A stretch of 5,051 nt of DNA from an uncultured Planctomycetales bacterium. Its GTDB lineage: Bacteria > Planctomycetota > Planctomycetia > Isosphaerales > Isosphaeraceae. Each line of letters opens with the position of its first letter. The stretch's first letter is position 1. The translations under genes were made by a program, and so were the position numbers. The notes beneath the pieces were generated by a model that saw only the letters and a list, made by a program, of their open reading frames with translations, searched no databases and was not told the origin of the DNA. The stretch covers positions 1 through 5,051 of the forward strand of contig CALKTZ010000562.1 in the NCBI GenBank assembly GCA_937997355.1. The letters are read 5' to 3'. Of this stretch, positions 1-5,051 are shown one piece after another.

Positions 1-675
1 AAGCAGTATTGCCAGACCATCCAGCACGCCTATCAGGTCGGCGGCTCGCTCCAGTCGGTCGAAAACTACATCGGCGGGCTGGGAACTCCGCTCGATCGCG
101 ACCGCATGCTGGCGATGCAGAACTGCATGGACGACTTCGAGGAGGCCAGCTACTACGGCCAGGGGGTTCCGATCACGGGGCCGTCCACCCGGCCGCAGAT
201 GAAGGGACTCCGCAACCTCATCGCCACGAATAAGACCACCACGCCGACCAACGCGGCCGCATACAAGCCGAGCGACCTCGTTCGCGACACCATCCAGAAG
301 TGCTTCGACGGCGGCGGCAACCCCAACTTCATGCTCGTCTCGACCGACTTCCTCACCGGCTTCGCCATCTGGGGACACGCGGTGCAGCGTCTCGAAGCCG
401 GGGCTTCGGTCTTCGGCACGCCGATCGACCTGTTCGAGGTCCCGTTCCTCTCCGGCATCAGCCTGGTCCCGGCGCCGCTCCTGCGTCCCGGCACCGCGAT
501 CTGCCTCTCCGGCCCCGAGGTCAGAGTCCGGCTCAAGCGGCCTCTCCTGGAAAAGCCCCGCGGCTCGCGCGGCGACGCTATCGAAGGGGATTTCATCATG
601 GAAGGCGCGATCGAGCTCGACAACGAGGCGCATCACGCCTGGGTCAACGGGATCACCGCCTTCGCGGCCTCCTGA
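1..675 (+). CDS. Major capsid protein, SU10/DUF5309-like (5' partial)
   Basis: This is the C-terminal part (224 residues, TGA at 673-675) of a protein already in frame at base 1, so the true start lies left of the window. An internal ATG at 106 is not the start, because homologous-looking sequence precedes it. The product would assemble the phage head shell. The visible order matches what I know of the SU10-type major capsid family (DUF5309): a Q-T-I-Q-H-A-Y-Q-V-G-G-S segment (residues 6-17), a Met/Asp/Glu-rich helix (35-50), RPQMKGLRNLI (64-74, compare the family's R-x-M-x-G-I/L motif), the NPNFMLVSTDFLTGFAIW block (107-124), a beta-rich FEVPF...LVPAPLL segment (145-160), and a closing strand ending in EAHHAWVNGI (209-218). 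Family members usually run to roughly 300 residues or more, so perhaps a third is missing. The assignment rests on pattern recall without a database search. Position upstream of connector-like genes supports it. Confidence 0.75.
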   Translation, partial: KQYCQTIQHAYQVGGSLQSVENYIGGLGTPLDRDRMLAMQNCMDDFEEASYYGQGVPITGPSTRPQMKGLRNLIATNKTTTPTNAAAYKPSDLVRDTIQKCFDGGGNPNFMLVSTDFLTGFAIWGHAVQRLEAGASVFGTPIDLFEVPFLSGISLVPAPLLRPGTAICLSGPEVRVRLKRPLLEKPRGSRGDAIEGDFIMEGAIELDNEAHHAWVNGITAFAAS

Positions 676-858
676 GCAATCCCGAGCCGCCAACCATCAC
701 ACCTCAGCGGCCGACTGACTCTCGACCAGCCTTCTCCTCAATTGCGGACGGGAAACGAGGGACGTTCTCAAGGCAGCCCTGCCCGGAGAATTCCCTCCGC
801 TCCCTTCCAAACTTGAGGTAGAGAATTCCGGCGCAGGCCCTTCCTTTCCTCGCGATGG
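676..858 (+). other. Intergenic region after capsid gene
   Basis: There is no convincing gene in these 183 bases; open frames crossing it are extensions or shadows of the flanking genes. It holds a weak 5-bp inverted repeat with a 16-nt loop (GCCGC 686-690, GCGGC 707-711), a direct repeat of GAGAATTCC (786-794 and 821-829), and pyrimidine-rich stretches (800-808, 838-850). The 11-mer CTCCCTTCCAA at 800-810 recurs at 2544-2554 in the other long intergenic region. No sigma-70 promoter pair or U-tract terminator is evident. A leader or a weak regulatory region is possible but unproven. Confidence 0.4.
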
Positions 859-1215
859 ATGACCCACTCCATGAACGTATCAGACAAGCCCTACCAATTC
901 GTCGGCATCTTGCCCTACGTCGATCGTGCGGCCGAAGTACTTGGACTTCGCAACGATTCGATGAAGGGGAAGGCCAAGCGGATTGAACACCTCGCCCGAA
1001 TTCAGACGGCGCTCGGCCAGACCACGCAAGCGAACCAGGACGAGCGGCGGGCAATCTTCAGCCAGGCGCTCACGTACCGGGAATCGCTGGCGGTCGCATT
1101 GCTCGCCGCCGAGCTTGCCATCGTCGAAGTGGCGAACTCGATGGGGCTCGATTCCCCGCAATTCGCCGAGCTCGACCTTGAACTCGCCGCGGCCCATCAA
1201 CCCGCGTCTCGGTGA
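859..1215 (+). CDS. 118-aa helical protein, unknown family, phage head region
   Basis: I do not recognise this protein. It has 118 residues from ATG 859, or 114 from a second in-frame ATG at 871; neither has a Shine-Dalgarno sequence, so the start is open. It is rich in Ala, Glu, Gln and Leu and looks mostly alpha-helical: a helix with KAKRIEHLARIQTAL (about 36-50), a charged stretch with QDERRAIFSQAL (about 60-71), and a hydrophobic helix LAVALLAAELAIVEVANSMG (about 76-95). The last is amphipathic with acidic residues, so I do not call it a membrane segment. There is no signal peptide, Cys pair or catalytic motif. The gene lies between the capsid gene and a connector-like gene and its stop overlaps an alternative GTG start of the latter, which suggests a head-completion, scaffold-like or connector role by position alone. 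Confidence 0.6.
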   Translation: MTHSMNVSDKPYQFVGILPYVDRAAEVLGLRNDSMKGKAKRIEHLARIQTALGQTTQANQDERRAIFSQALTYRESLAVALLAAELAIVEVANSMGLDSPQFAELDLELAAAHQPASR

Positions 1216-1271
1216 ATCGCGGCGCGGCCGGAATTCGCCCAACCCCCGTCCCCGAACAGACAACTTCCACC

Positions 1272-1940
1272 ATGAGCTATCCAAGACTGAACACGGTCTA
1301 CGCGACCGACGAAAACATCCTGATCCGGGCGGCAGGGGATTTCGCGGTCCTCTGCCCGGATTGGCAGAAGCTTACGGCCGGTGCCGACGGCGTGGCCGGT
1401 GGATCGTCTCCCTGGACGCTTTCCTCCGCCTCGGTCGACTTCGAGGCCAGCGGAGTGCTCCCGGGCCATGTGATCTTTCTGCGTAAGCCCGTGACCGTCT
1501 TCAAAGGGAGCGGCGAACCGTTCGCCGTTGATGCGGTCTCGGGAAATACCGTCACCCTGAGACGTCCCGGTCGAGGGTCCGGAGCCGGCCAACCTCTCCC
1601 GTCGACGGCCGGCGTCGATTTCCTGATCACCTCGCTGGATCCTCAAATCGAGGAGGCCAGCTTCGATCTCAATCGACGATTTTCGATCGATCCGGGCATT
1701 CCCAGCCGTGCCCCGGAGGCCGTGCATGACATCAGGGACCTGCGAAACGCCTGTGTCCTGTCGGTCCTGGCACAACGCTACGCGTCCGAGACCCGAGGAC
1801 GCGACGGCGATTTCTCCCTCAAGTTGTCCCTGATCAATCAGGAACTCTCCGAAGTCCTCGGCAGGCTCCAGATCCGATGGGGTCAGGGAGGCGACACCCA
1901 GCCTCCTTCCACGCGGTTTTCCACCCGTCTCGTCCGTTAG
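1272..1940 (+). CDS. Putative phage head-tail connector protein
   Basis: Two parts are visible in this 222-residue protein. Residues 1-120 are beta-rich and include DFEASGVLPGHVIFL (56-70) followed by a V-x-x-V-S-G-N-T-V-T-L-R stretch (86-97); a 'G-V-x-P-G-D/H' turn and a later 'V-x-x-N-T-x-T-L' strand are common in small phage connector or adaptor proteins. Residues 145-205 are helical (DIRDLRNACVLSVLAQRYA, then LKLSLINQELSEVLGRLQI), resembling the C-terminal helices of gp6-like connectors. It would sit at the head-tail junction. I chose ATG 1272 because MSYPRLNTVY begins the ordered part; the frame is open back to GTG 1212, which would add 20 Pro/Gly/Arg-rich residues and overlap the upstream stop as GTGA. 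Neither start has a Shine-Dalgarno sequence. The function is inferred from fold impression and position; another minor head or tail protein is possible. Confidence 0.55.
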   Translation: MSYPRLNTVYATDENILIRAAGDFAVLCPDWQKLTAGADGVAGGSSPWTLSSASVDFEASGVLPGHVIFLRKPVTVFKGSGEPFAVDAVSGNTVTLRRPGRGSGAGQPLPSTAGVDFLITSLDPQIEEASFDLNRRFSIDPGIPSRAPEAVHDIRDLRNACVLSVLAQRYASETRGRDGDFSLKLSLINQELSEVLGRLQIRWGQGGDTQPPSTRFSTRLVR

Positions 1941-2002
1941 GCCGCACTCGCAATCGCTTTTGGTTTTCACCCCCTACCCGAATCCAATCCCCCGGCAAGC
2001 CC

Positions 2003-2007
2003 AGGAG
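2003..2007 (+). promoter_or_regulatory. Ribosome binding site AGGAG for the 141-aa gene
   Basis: AGGAG stands 7 nt before ATG 2015. It fixes this start and rules out the upstream in-frame extension, whose residues are Arg/Pro-rich and which would overlap the preceding gene. Confidence 0.7.
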
Positions 2008-2014
2008 TTTTCCC

Positions 2015-2440
2015 ATGGCAAACGTGTTCTACGACAACGCGAAGAAGAATCTCTGGAACGGCACGATCAATCTCGCTTCGGATCCGCTGAGCGTCGCGCT
2101 CGTCGGCTCGGGCTACGTCCCGAACCAGGCCACCGACCAGTTCTGGAGCAATGTGGTCGCCAACGAGGTCACCGGCGCCGGTTACACGGCCGGCGGCCAG
2201 GCCCTCACGGGTCAAACCGTCTCCGCCGACACGGTCAATCACCGCGGCAAGTTCACCGCCAACAACGTGACCTGGTCGAACGCCACCGTCACCGCCGTCG
2301 GCGCGGTCATCTACAAGAATACCGGGACGGCGAGCACCTCGCCGATCATCGGTTACATCGACTTCGGCGGCGCGAAGTCGAGCTCGGCCGGAAACTTTAC
2401 CATCCAGTGGGATGCCACCAACGGCATCGCCTACTTCTGA
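2015..2440 (+). CDS. Small phage structural protein (tail or virion-associated)
   Basis: This 141-residue protein matches a small virion-protein family that I recall from many tailed-phage genomes. Matching elements are MANVFYDNAKKNLWNGTINL (1-20), SVALVGSGYVPNQ (26-38, compare 'K-V-M-L-V-T-S-x-Y-T-P'), NEVTGAGYTAGGQAL (50-64), ANNVTWSNATVTAVGAVIYKN (82-102, the most conserved part), GTASTSPIIGYIDFG (104-118) and the ending NFTIQWDATNGIAYF. Members are normally about 130-145 residues, so this copy looks complete. It is predicted to be all-beta, with no signal peptide or membrane segment. Its exact place in the virion is not established as far as I know; lying just before two receptor-binding candidates, it may be a tail, adaptor or decoration protein. 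ATG 2015 has an AGGAG site 7 nt upstream. Family membership is firmer than function. Confidence 0.8.
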   Translation: MANVFYDNAKKNLWNGTINLASDPLSVALVGSGYVPNQATDQFWSNVVANEVTGAGYTAGGQALTGQTVSADTVNHRGKFTANNVTWSNATVTAVGAVIYKNTGTASTSPIIGYIDFGGAKSSSAGNFTIQWDATNGIAYF

Positions 2441-2494
2441 TCGAATAATGCACAAGCCAGGTATTGTCCATGTCTTTCTATCCTGGCTGGAGGA

Positions 2495-2529
2495 GCCGGA
2501 GGGGCCTTCTCGCAAGGCCCCAAACCGGC
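2495..2529 (+). terminator. Two-step GC-rich hairpin, possible terminator without U-tract
   Basis: The inner stem GGGGCCTT (2501-2508) pairs perfectly with AAGGCCCC (2514-2521) around a 5-nt loop CTCGC. An outer stem GCCGG (2495-2499) pairs with CCGGC (2525-2529) across a small A/AAA internal loop, giving 13 pairs in all. It starts 55 bases after the stop of the 141-aa gene. No T-run follows, so it is not a classical intrinsic terminator; attenuation, RNA processing or mRNA 3'-end protection are alternatives. Confidence 0.4.
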
Positions 2530-2647
2530 GCCTCATTCAATGACTCCCTTCCAAGGGGCATCCCTTCGACGGTTTCGGCGAGATTCAAAGCCCCGTGCCG
2601 CGCGCGTCGACGATCCGCCGACGGCCCACCTCGACTCCTTCCCTTCG

Positions 2648-2661
2648 ACCTTTCCCAAGGT
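2648..2661 (+). promoter_or_regulatory. Small hairpin covering the tailspike ribosome binding site
   Basis: ACCTT (2648-2652) pairs with AAGGT (2657-2661) around the loop TCCC. The right arm contains most of the AAGGTG ribosome binding site of the gene starting at 2673. A 5-bp stem is weak, so any effect on translation would be modest unless helped by the larger upstream structure. Confidence 0.3.
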
Positions 2662-2662
2662 G
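2657..2662 (+). promoter_or_regulatory. Ribosome binding site AAGGTG for the tailspike gene
   Basis: AAGGTG stands 10 nt before ATG 2673 and is the only purine-rich Shine-Dalgarno-like stretch near this start. The spacing is slightly long but acceptable. Confidence 0.55.
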
Positions 2663-2672
2663 AACATTACCC

Positions 2673-4178
2673 ATGGCAATTTATTATGTCTCGCCTTCCG
2701 GGTCGGACTCGAATAACGGCCTCGGGCCCGACGCATCGAGCTCGACCAACAAGCCGTTCCTGACCCTCAACAAGGCAATCGGCGCTTCGGGCGTCGCCAC
2801 GGCCGGAGACACGGTCTATCTCGCGCCTGGCGTTTATCGATCAGGAACAAGCGTCGGCACCTCCGGAACGAGCGGGAACCCGATCACGATCCAGGGAGAT
2901 CCCGGCAATGCCCAGGGCTTCAAGGATAGCTCGGGCAACCTCCTCTCGCCCGGAGGCGTCCGCTGCACCACGTACACAAACGGCGATACGACGGCAGCAC
3001 CGGGTGCGGCCGCTCTCTCCGCAATCAATCGGAGCTACCTATCCTTCTCGAACATCTGGTTCGTCGGAGGGATTCCCGCCGCGGGAGGCTCCGGCACGAT
3101 CGATCTTGTATCGGGAGCCCACGACATCAGCTTCACCGCGTGTATGTTCAGTCATGGCCTCTCCATGAGCAATGGCTATTATCTCGCCAACCTGGTGAAC
3201 AACTCGGCGCAACTCGCTCTCAATATCACGTTCGATCGATGCATCTTTTCGTCGTTCATCGTCAACTTGCTGAATATCACCCTTACCAAGACAAACAACG
3301 GGACCGCCGACTACAATGCCAACGTCGTCGTCCAGAATTGCCTATTCAACGGCGGGCTCAACACGATCAACATCATGTCGAGCGGGACGGGGAGCTTCCT
3401 CGGCGGCGGAGTGACGGTTAAGAACTGCACGGCGCTCGCCAGCTACGGACCAAGCGTCAACGTCGCCGACTCGGGGATCTCGACAACGGTTCCCAACATC
3501 GTCCAGAATTCCATCCTCTTCAAGAACATCTCCGCCAACACGCTCGGCCAGGTTGTCGAAGACTACAACTGGCTGACCGGACGATCGAACGTCGCCGCCG
3601 GGCCTCGTTCAACGAGCGACGGATCGCAATGCTTGATGCTCGATTTCGGCCAATCCACGCTCTGGGGCCAGACCACGAAGCCCATGGGCACCCCGACGAA
3701 CGGCTCGCCCCAGCTCGGCTTCGGCAATGCTTCCGGCGCCCCGTCATACGACTGGCTCAATCGTGCCCGCCCCGAGGGAGGAAAGTCGCTCCTGGCAGGG
3801 ATCGGTTATCTGGAGCGGCACGACACCGCCGTTCAGGAAAACTCGATCGTCGACTCCGGATCTTCGATCCGAATCGATGGACCCGGCTCCCACGAATTCC
3901 TGATTCCGGTGGATGCGACCGCGACTTCGATCTCGGTGAAGTGCTATTTCGATGCCAACCACGGCACCGCCACGCCTCCCCAGGCGATCCTCGTCGCGGT
4001 CCCCGAGATCGGCGTCGCTTCGCAAACCGTAACCGCCCCGGCGATCGCAGGACAGTGGCAGACCTTGACCTTCTCGAATATCACCCCGACCACACGAGGG
4101 GTGGTTCGTGTTCTGCTCACCGCCCGGCCGAGTCAGGCCAGCGGCAAGGCTTATTTCGATACGTTCGTCGTGAGCTGA
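2673..4178 (+). CDS. Beta-helix tailspike-like receptor-binding protein
   Basis: This 501-residue protein opens with the signature of right-handed parallel beta-helix proteins (pectate-lyase/DUF1565-like): YYVSPSGSDSNNG (4-16), KPFLTLNKAI (27-36), GDTVYLAPGVY (45-55) and TSGNPITIQGDP (66-77). Residues from about 60 to 330 continue as Asn/Ser/Gly-rich short strands with repeated 'I-x-F-x-x-C-x-F' type rungs, then a VVEDYN turn near 294-299. A linker with DWLNRARPEGG (360-370) and LERHDT precedes a C-terminal beta-sandwich-like domain (about 389-501) of the carbohydrate-binding kind. There is no signal peptide, which favours a virion protein over a secreted enzyme. The likely role is binding, and perhaps cleaving, a surface polysaccharide of the host; I cannot point to catalytic residues. 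It is preceded by a structured leader and followed after 10 bases by a second receptor-binding candidate. A carried polysaccharide lyase is the main alternative. Confidence 0.75.
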   Translation: MAIYYVSPSGSDSNNGLGPDASSSTNKPFLTLNKAIGASGVATAGDTVYLAPGVYRSGTSVGTSGTSGNPITIQGDPGNAQGFKDSSGNLLSPGGVRCTTYTNGDTTAAPGAAALSAINRSYLSFSNIWFVGGIPAAGGSGTIDLVSGAHDISFTACMFSHGLSMSNGYYLANLVNNSAQLALNITFDRCIFSSFIVNLLNITLTKTNNGTADYNANVVVQNCLFNGGLNTINIMSSGTGSFLGGGVTVKNCTALASYGPSVNVADSGISTTVPNIVQNSILFKNISANTLGQVVEDYNWLTGRSNVAAGPRSTSDGSQCLMLDFGQSTLWGQTTKPMGTPTNGSPQLGFGNASGAPSYDWLNRARPEGGKSLLAGIGYLERHDTAVQENSIVDSGSSIRIDGPGSHEFLIPVDATATSISVKCYFDANHGTATPPQAILVAVPEIGVASQTVTAPAIAGQWQTLTFSNITPTTRGVVRVLLTARPSQASGKAYFDTFVVS

Positions 4179-4180
4179 GG
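4177..4180 (+). promoter_or_regulatory. GAGG ribosome binding site overlapping the tailspike stop
   Basis: GAGG overlaps the TGA stop of the spike gene and lies 8 nt before ATG 4189. The 10-base gap and this shared signal indicate co-transcription and probably translational coupling of the two genes. Confidence 0.5.
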
Positions 4181-4188
4181 CCAACCCG

Positions 4189-5051
4189 ATGTCGATAATC
4201 ACCTCGCAGAACTGGGACAGCGTCGTCCGACCCGCAATCCCCTCGGGCTGGACCGTCAGTTCGGGCCTGATTACGACGGCATTGTTCCAGGTCTCCACCC
4301 CCAATGCCCTCGGAGCATCCGCTTCCAACTTCTCGGGCACGGCCGCGGCCATGTGGGCCACGGCCGATCCGAGCGGAGGCGACGTTGTTGTTCAGGCAAG
4401 CATGTATTTCGGGAGTGGAGGTTCTCTCAATCGTTGGGGGCTCTTCGCGAGATCGAACAAGAATCCGACCAATGCTTCCTCGATCTTCTACACACTCTGG
4501 CTGAAGAACGCCACCGCTACCGATAGCCCCACTCTTTCGATCACGATCAGCGACCACGGCCAGGAAACGCCGCTGACCGGTGCGACCGTCGCCATCGGCA
4601 CGCCAATCCAAGGAGGGTGGTACACCCCCTATTTCTTGCTCTCGGGAACATCGCTCCAGGGAAGCCTCCAGCGAGTGTCCGATGGCTATTGGCTGGCATC
4701 CAACGGAAGCTGGCAAGCCACCCAGACCCAGGCGATCTCGATCATCGATGGCGAGAAGTCGGGCTCGGGATACGCCGGTTTGCTGCTGGATGGCGCTGTC
4801 GCCGGCACGATGTACAGCGATGACTTCGTTCTCTTGACGGCCCCCACTTCAATCGATTTGTCCATCGGGGCTGGAATTCTATCGACAACCGGAGCAATCG
4901 CAACAACAACGGTTAGAGCCGATACGTCCCTGGCGATTCCCAGGTTTGCATACTCAGGCGTCCTGAGCGTCGTCAACACCGGACTCGGATTCACATCGAT
5001 CGTCCCGCCGATCGCATCCGAGCCGTACAAGGCGCTGCCCGGACCTTTCAT
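4189..5051 (+). CDS. Lectin-fold tail fibre-like protein (3' partial)
   Basis: The frame opens at ATG 4189 and stays open to the window edge (287 full codons visible), so the C-terminus is missing. Residues about 1-215 look like a concanavalin-A/LamG-type jelly roll: MSIITSQNWDSV at the start, paired beta strands around GDVVVQASMYF and RWGLFARSN, FYTLWLKN, a GGWYTPYFLLSGTSLQG strand pair, then RVSDGYWL, GSGYAGLLLDG and YSDDFVLL, the usual end of such domains. After that comes a Ser/Thr/Ala/Gly-rich section (STTGAIATTTVRAD) that may be a shaft or linker. There is no signal peptide. A role in binding host surface glycans next to the spike protein is likely by fold and position. Cleavage activity cannot be judged. 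The opposite-strand open frame at 4686-5051 is a shadow of this gene. Confidence 0.65.
   Translation, partial: MSIITSQNWDSVVRPAIPSGWTVSSGLITTALFQVSTPNALGASASNFSGTAAAMWATADPSGGDVVVQASMYFGSGGSLNRWGLFARSNKNPTNASSIFYTLWLKNATATDSPTLSITISDHGQETPLTGATVAIGTPIQGGWYTPYFLLSGTSLQGSLQRVSDGYWLASNGSWQATQTQAISIIDGEKSGSGYAGLLLDGAVAGTMYSDDFVLLTAPTSIDLSIGAGILSTTGAIATTTVRADTSLAIPRFAYSGVLSVVNTGLGFTSIVPPIASEPYKALPGPF

Larger units (their letters stand above)
2441..2672 (+). other. Structured intergenic leader before the tailspike gene
   Basis: No convincing gene lies in these 232 bases. They hold an inverted repeat AGCCAGG/CCTGGCT (2455-2461 and 2482-2488, 20-nt loop), a strong compound hairpin (2495-2529), a small CCCT/AGGG hairpin (2546-2557), and a hairpin covering the ribosome binding site of the next gene (2648-2661). 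TCCCTTCGAC occurs twice (2561-2570 and 2640-2649). An ATG at 2470 opens a frame of 97 codons, but it runs 91 bases into the spike gene and its product is Arg/Pro/Ser-rich without domain character, so I do not call it. The region looks like a terminator, processing site or translational-control leader. Confidence 0.45.

Noticed and set aside
300..821. Second + strand frame (173 codons) overlapping the capsid gene
   Set aside because: It is a shadow frame, Arg/Pro/His-rich, over a gene with a recognisable family pattern.
786..829. Direct repeat GAGAATTCC (786-794, 821-829) as a possible attachment or operator site
   Set aside because: Nine bases containing a palindromic core is too short to support a site, and no integrase or repressor gene is in view.
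1197..1970. Long minus-strand open frame (257 codons) opposite the connector gene
   Set aside because: It is an antisense shadow of a GC-rich gene: the protein is Arg/Gly/Asp-rich with no domain pattern, and the + strand product has phage-like features and fits the syntenic order.
2441..2713. Stop-free extension in the same frame after the TGA of the 141-aa gene (91 codons, beginning with a Gly/Ala-rich stretch)
   Set aside because: It would suggest stop-codon readthrough, but the 141-aa protein already ends where its family normally ends, the extension lacks domain character, and long open frames by chance are common at this GC content.
2470..2763. Possible 97-codon gene beginning MSFYPGWRSRRG in the leader before the tailspike
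   Set aside because: It runs 91 bases into the spike gene, has no clear ribosome binding site, and its product is Arg/Pro/Ser-rich. The strong hairpin lies inside it. A decayed or small gene cannot be excluded, but it is not supported.
3744..4361. Minus-strand open frame (205 codons) across the spike/fibre junction
   Set aside because: It is a shadow: it spans the junction of two well-supported + strand genes and has no recognisable motif.

Overview
The window reads as the structural (virion) module of a tailed phage or prophage. All genes lie on the + strand in a GC-rich background (about 60% or slightly above by eye). It begins inside a major capsid protein gene and runs through two putative head-completion or connector proteins, a small phage structural protein, a beta-helix tailspike-like protein and a lectin-like fibre protein that is cut by the right edge. 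No integrase, repressor, tRNA, insertion sequence, CRISPR array or host housekeeping gene is visible, so an integrated prophage, a free phage and a domesticated element cannot be told apart. The protein style (DWLNRxRP...ERHDT segment in the spike, lectin-like domain ending in DDF) and the composition resemble elements I associate with Planctomycetes (Isosphaeraceae-like). That is an impression, not a demonstrated assignment.

Layout. 1-675: C-terminal 224 residues of an SU10/DUF5309-type major capsid protein. 676-858: intergenic, no convincing gene. 859-1215: 118-aa helical protein of unknown family. 1272-1940 (alternative start 1212): 222-aa protein with a beta-rich N-terminal part and a helical C-terminal part, tentatively a head-tail connector. 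2015-2440: 141-aa phage structural protein with an AGGAG ribosome binding site. 2441-2672: 232-bp intergenic region with a strong two-step hairpin and a small hairpin holding the ribosome binding site of the next gene. 2673-4178: 501-aa beta-helix tailspike-like protein. 4189-5051: start of a lectin-fold fibre protein, open at the right edge.

How the genes fit together. Capsid, then connectors, then host-recognition proteins is a plausible late-gene order. No tail tube, terminator, tape-measure or baseplate gene lies between the connector candidate and the spike, so either the virion has a short tail, those genes lie elsewhere, or the locus is reduced. The two downstream proteins lack signal peptides and have folds used for polysaccharide binding or cleavage, so they most likely form the receptor-recognition apparatus. 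The clearest unexplained signals are the structured 2441-2672 leader, the unassigned 118-aa protein and the abrupt jump from head to receptor-binding genes.
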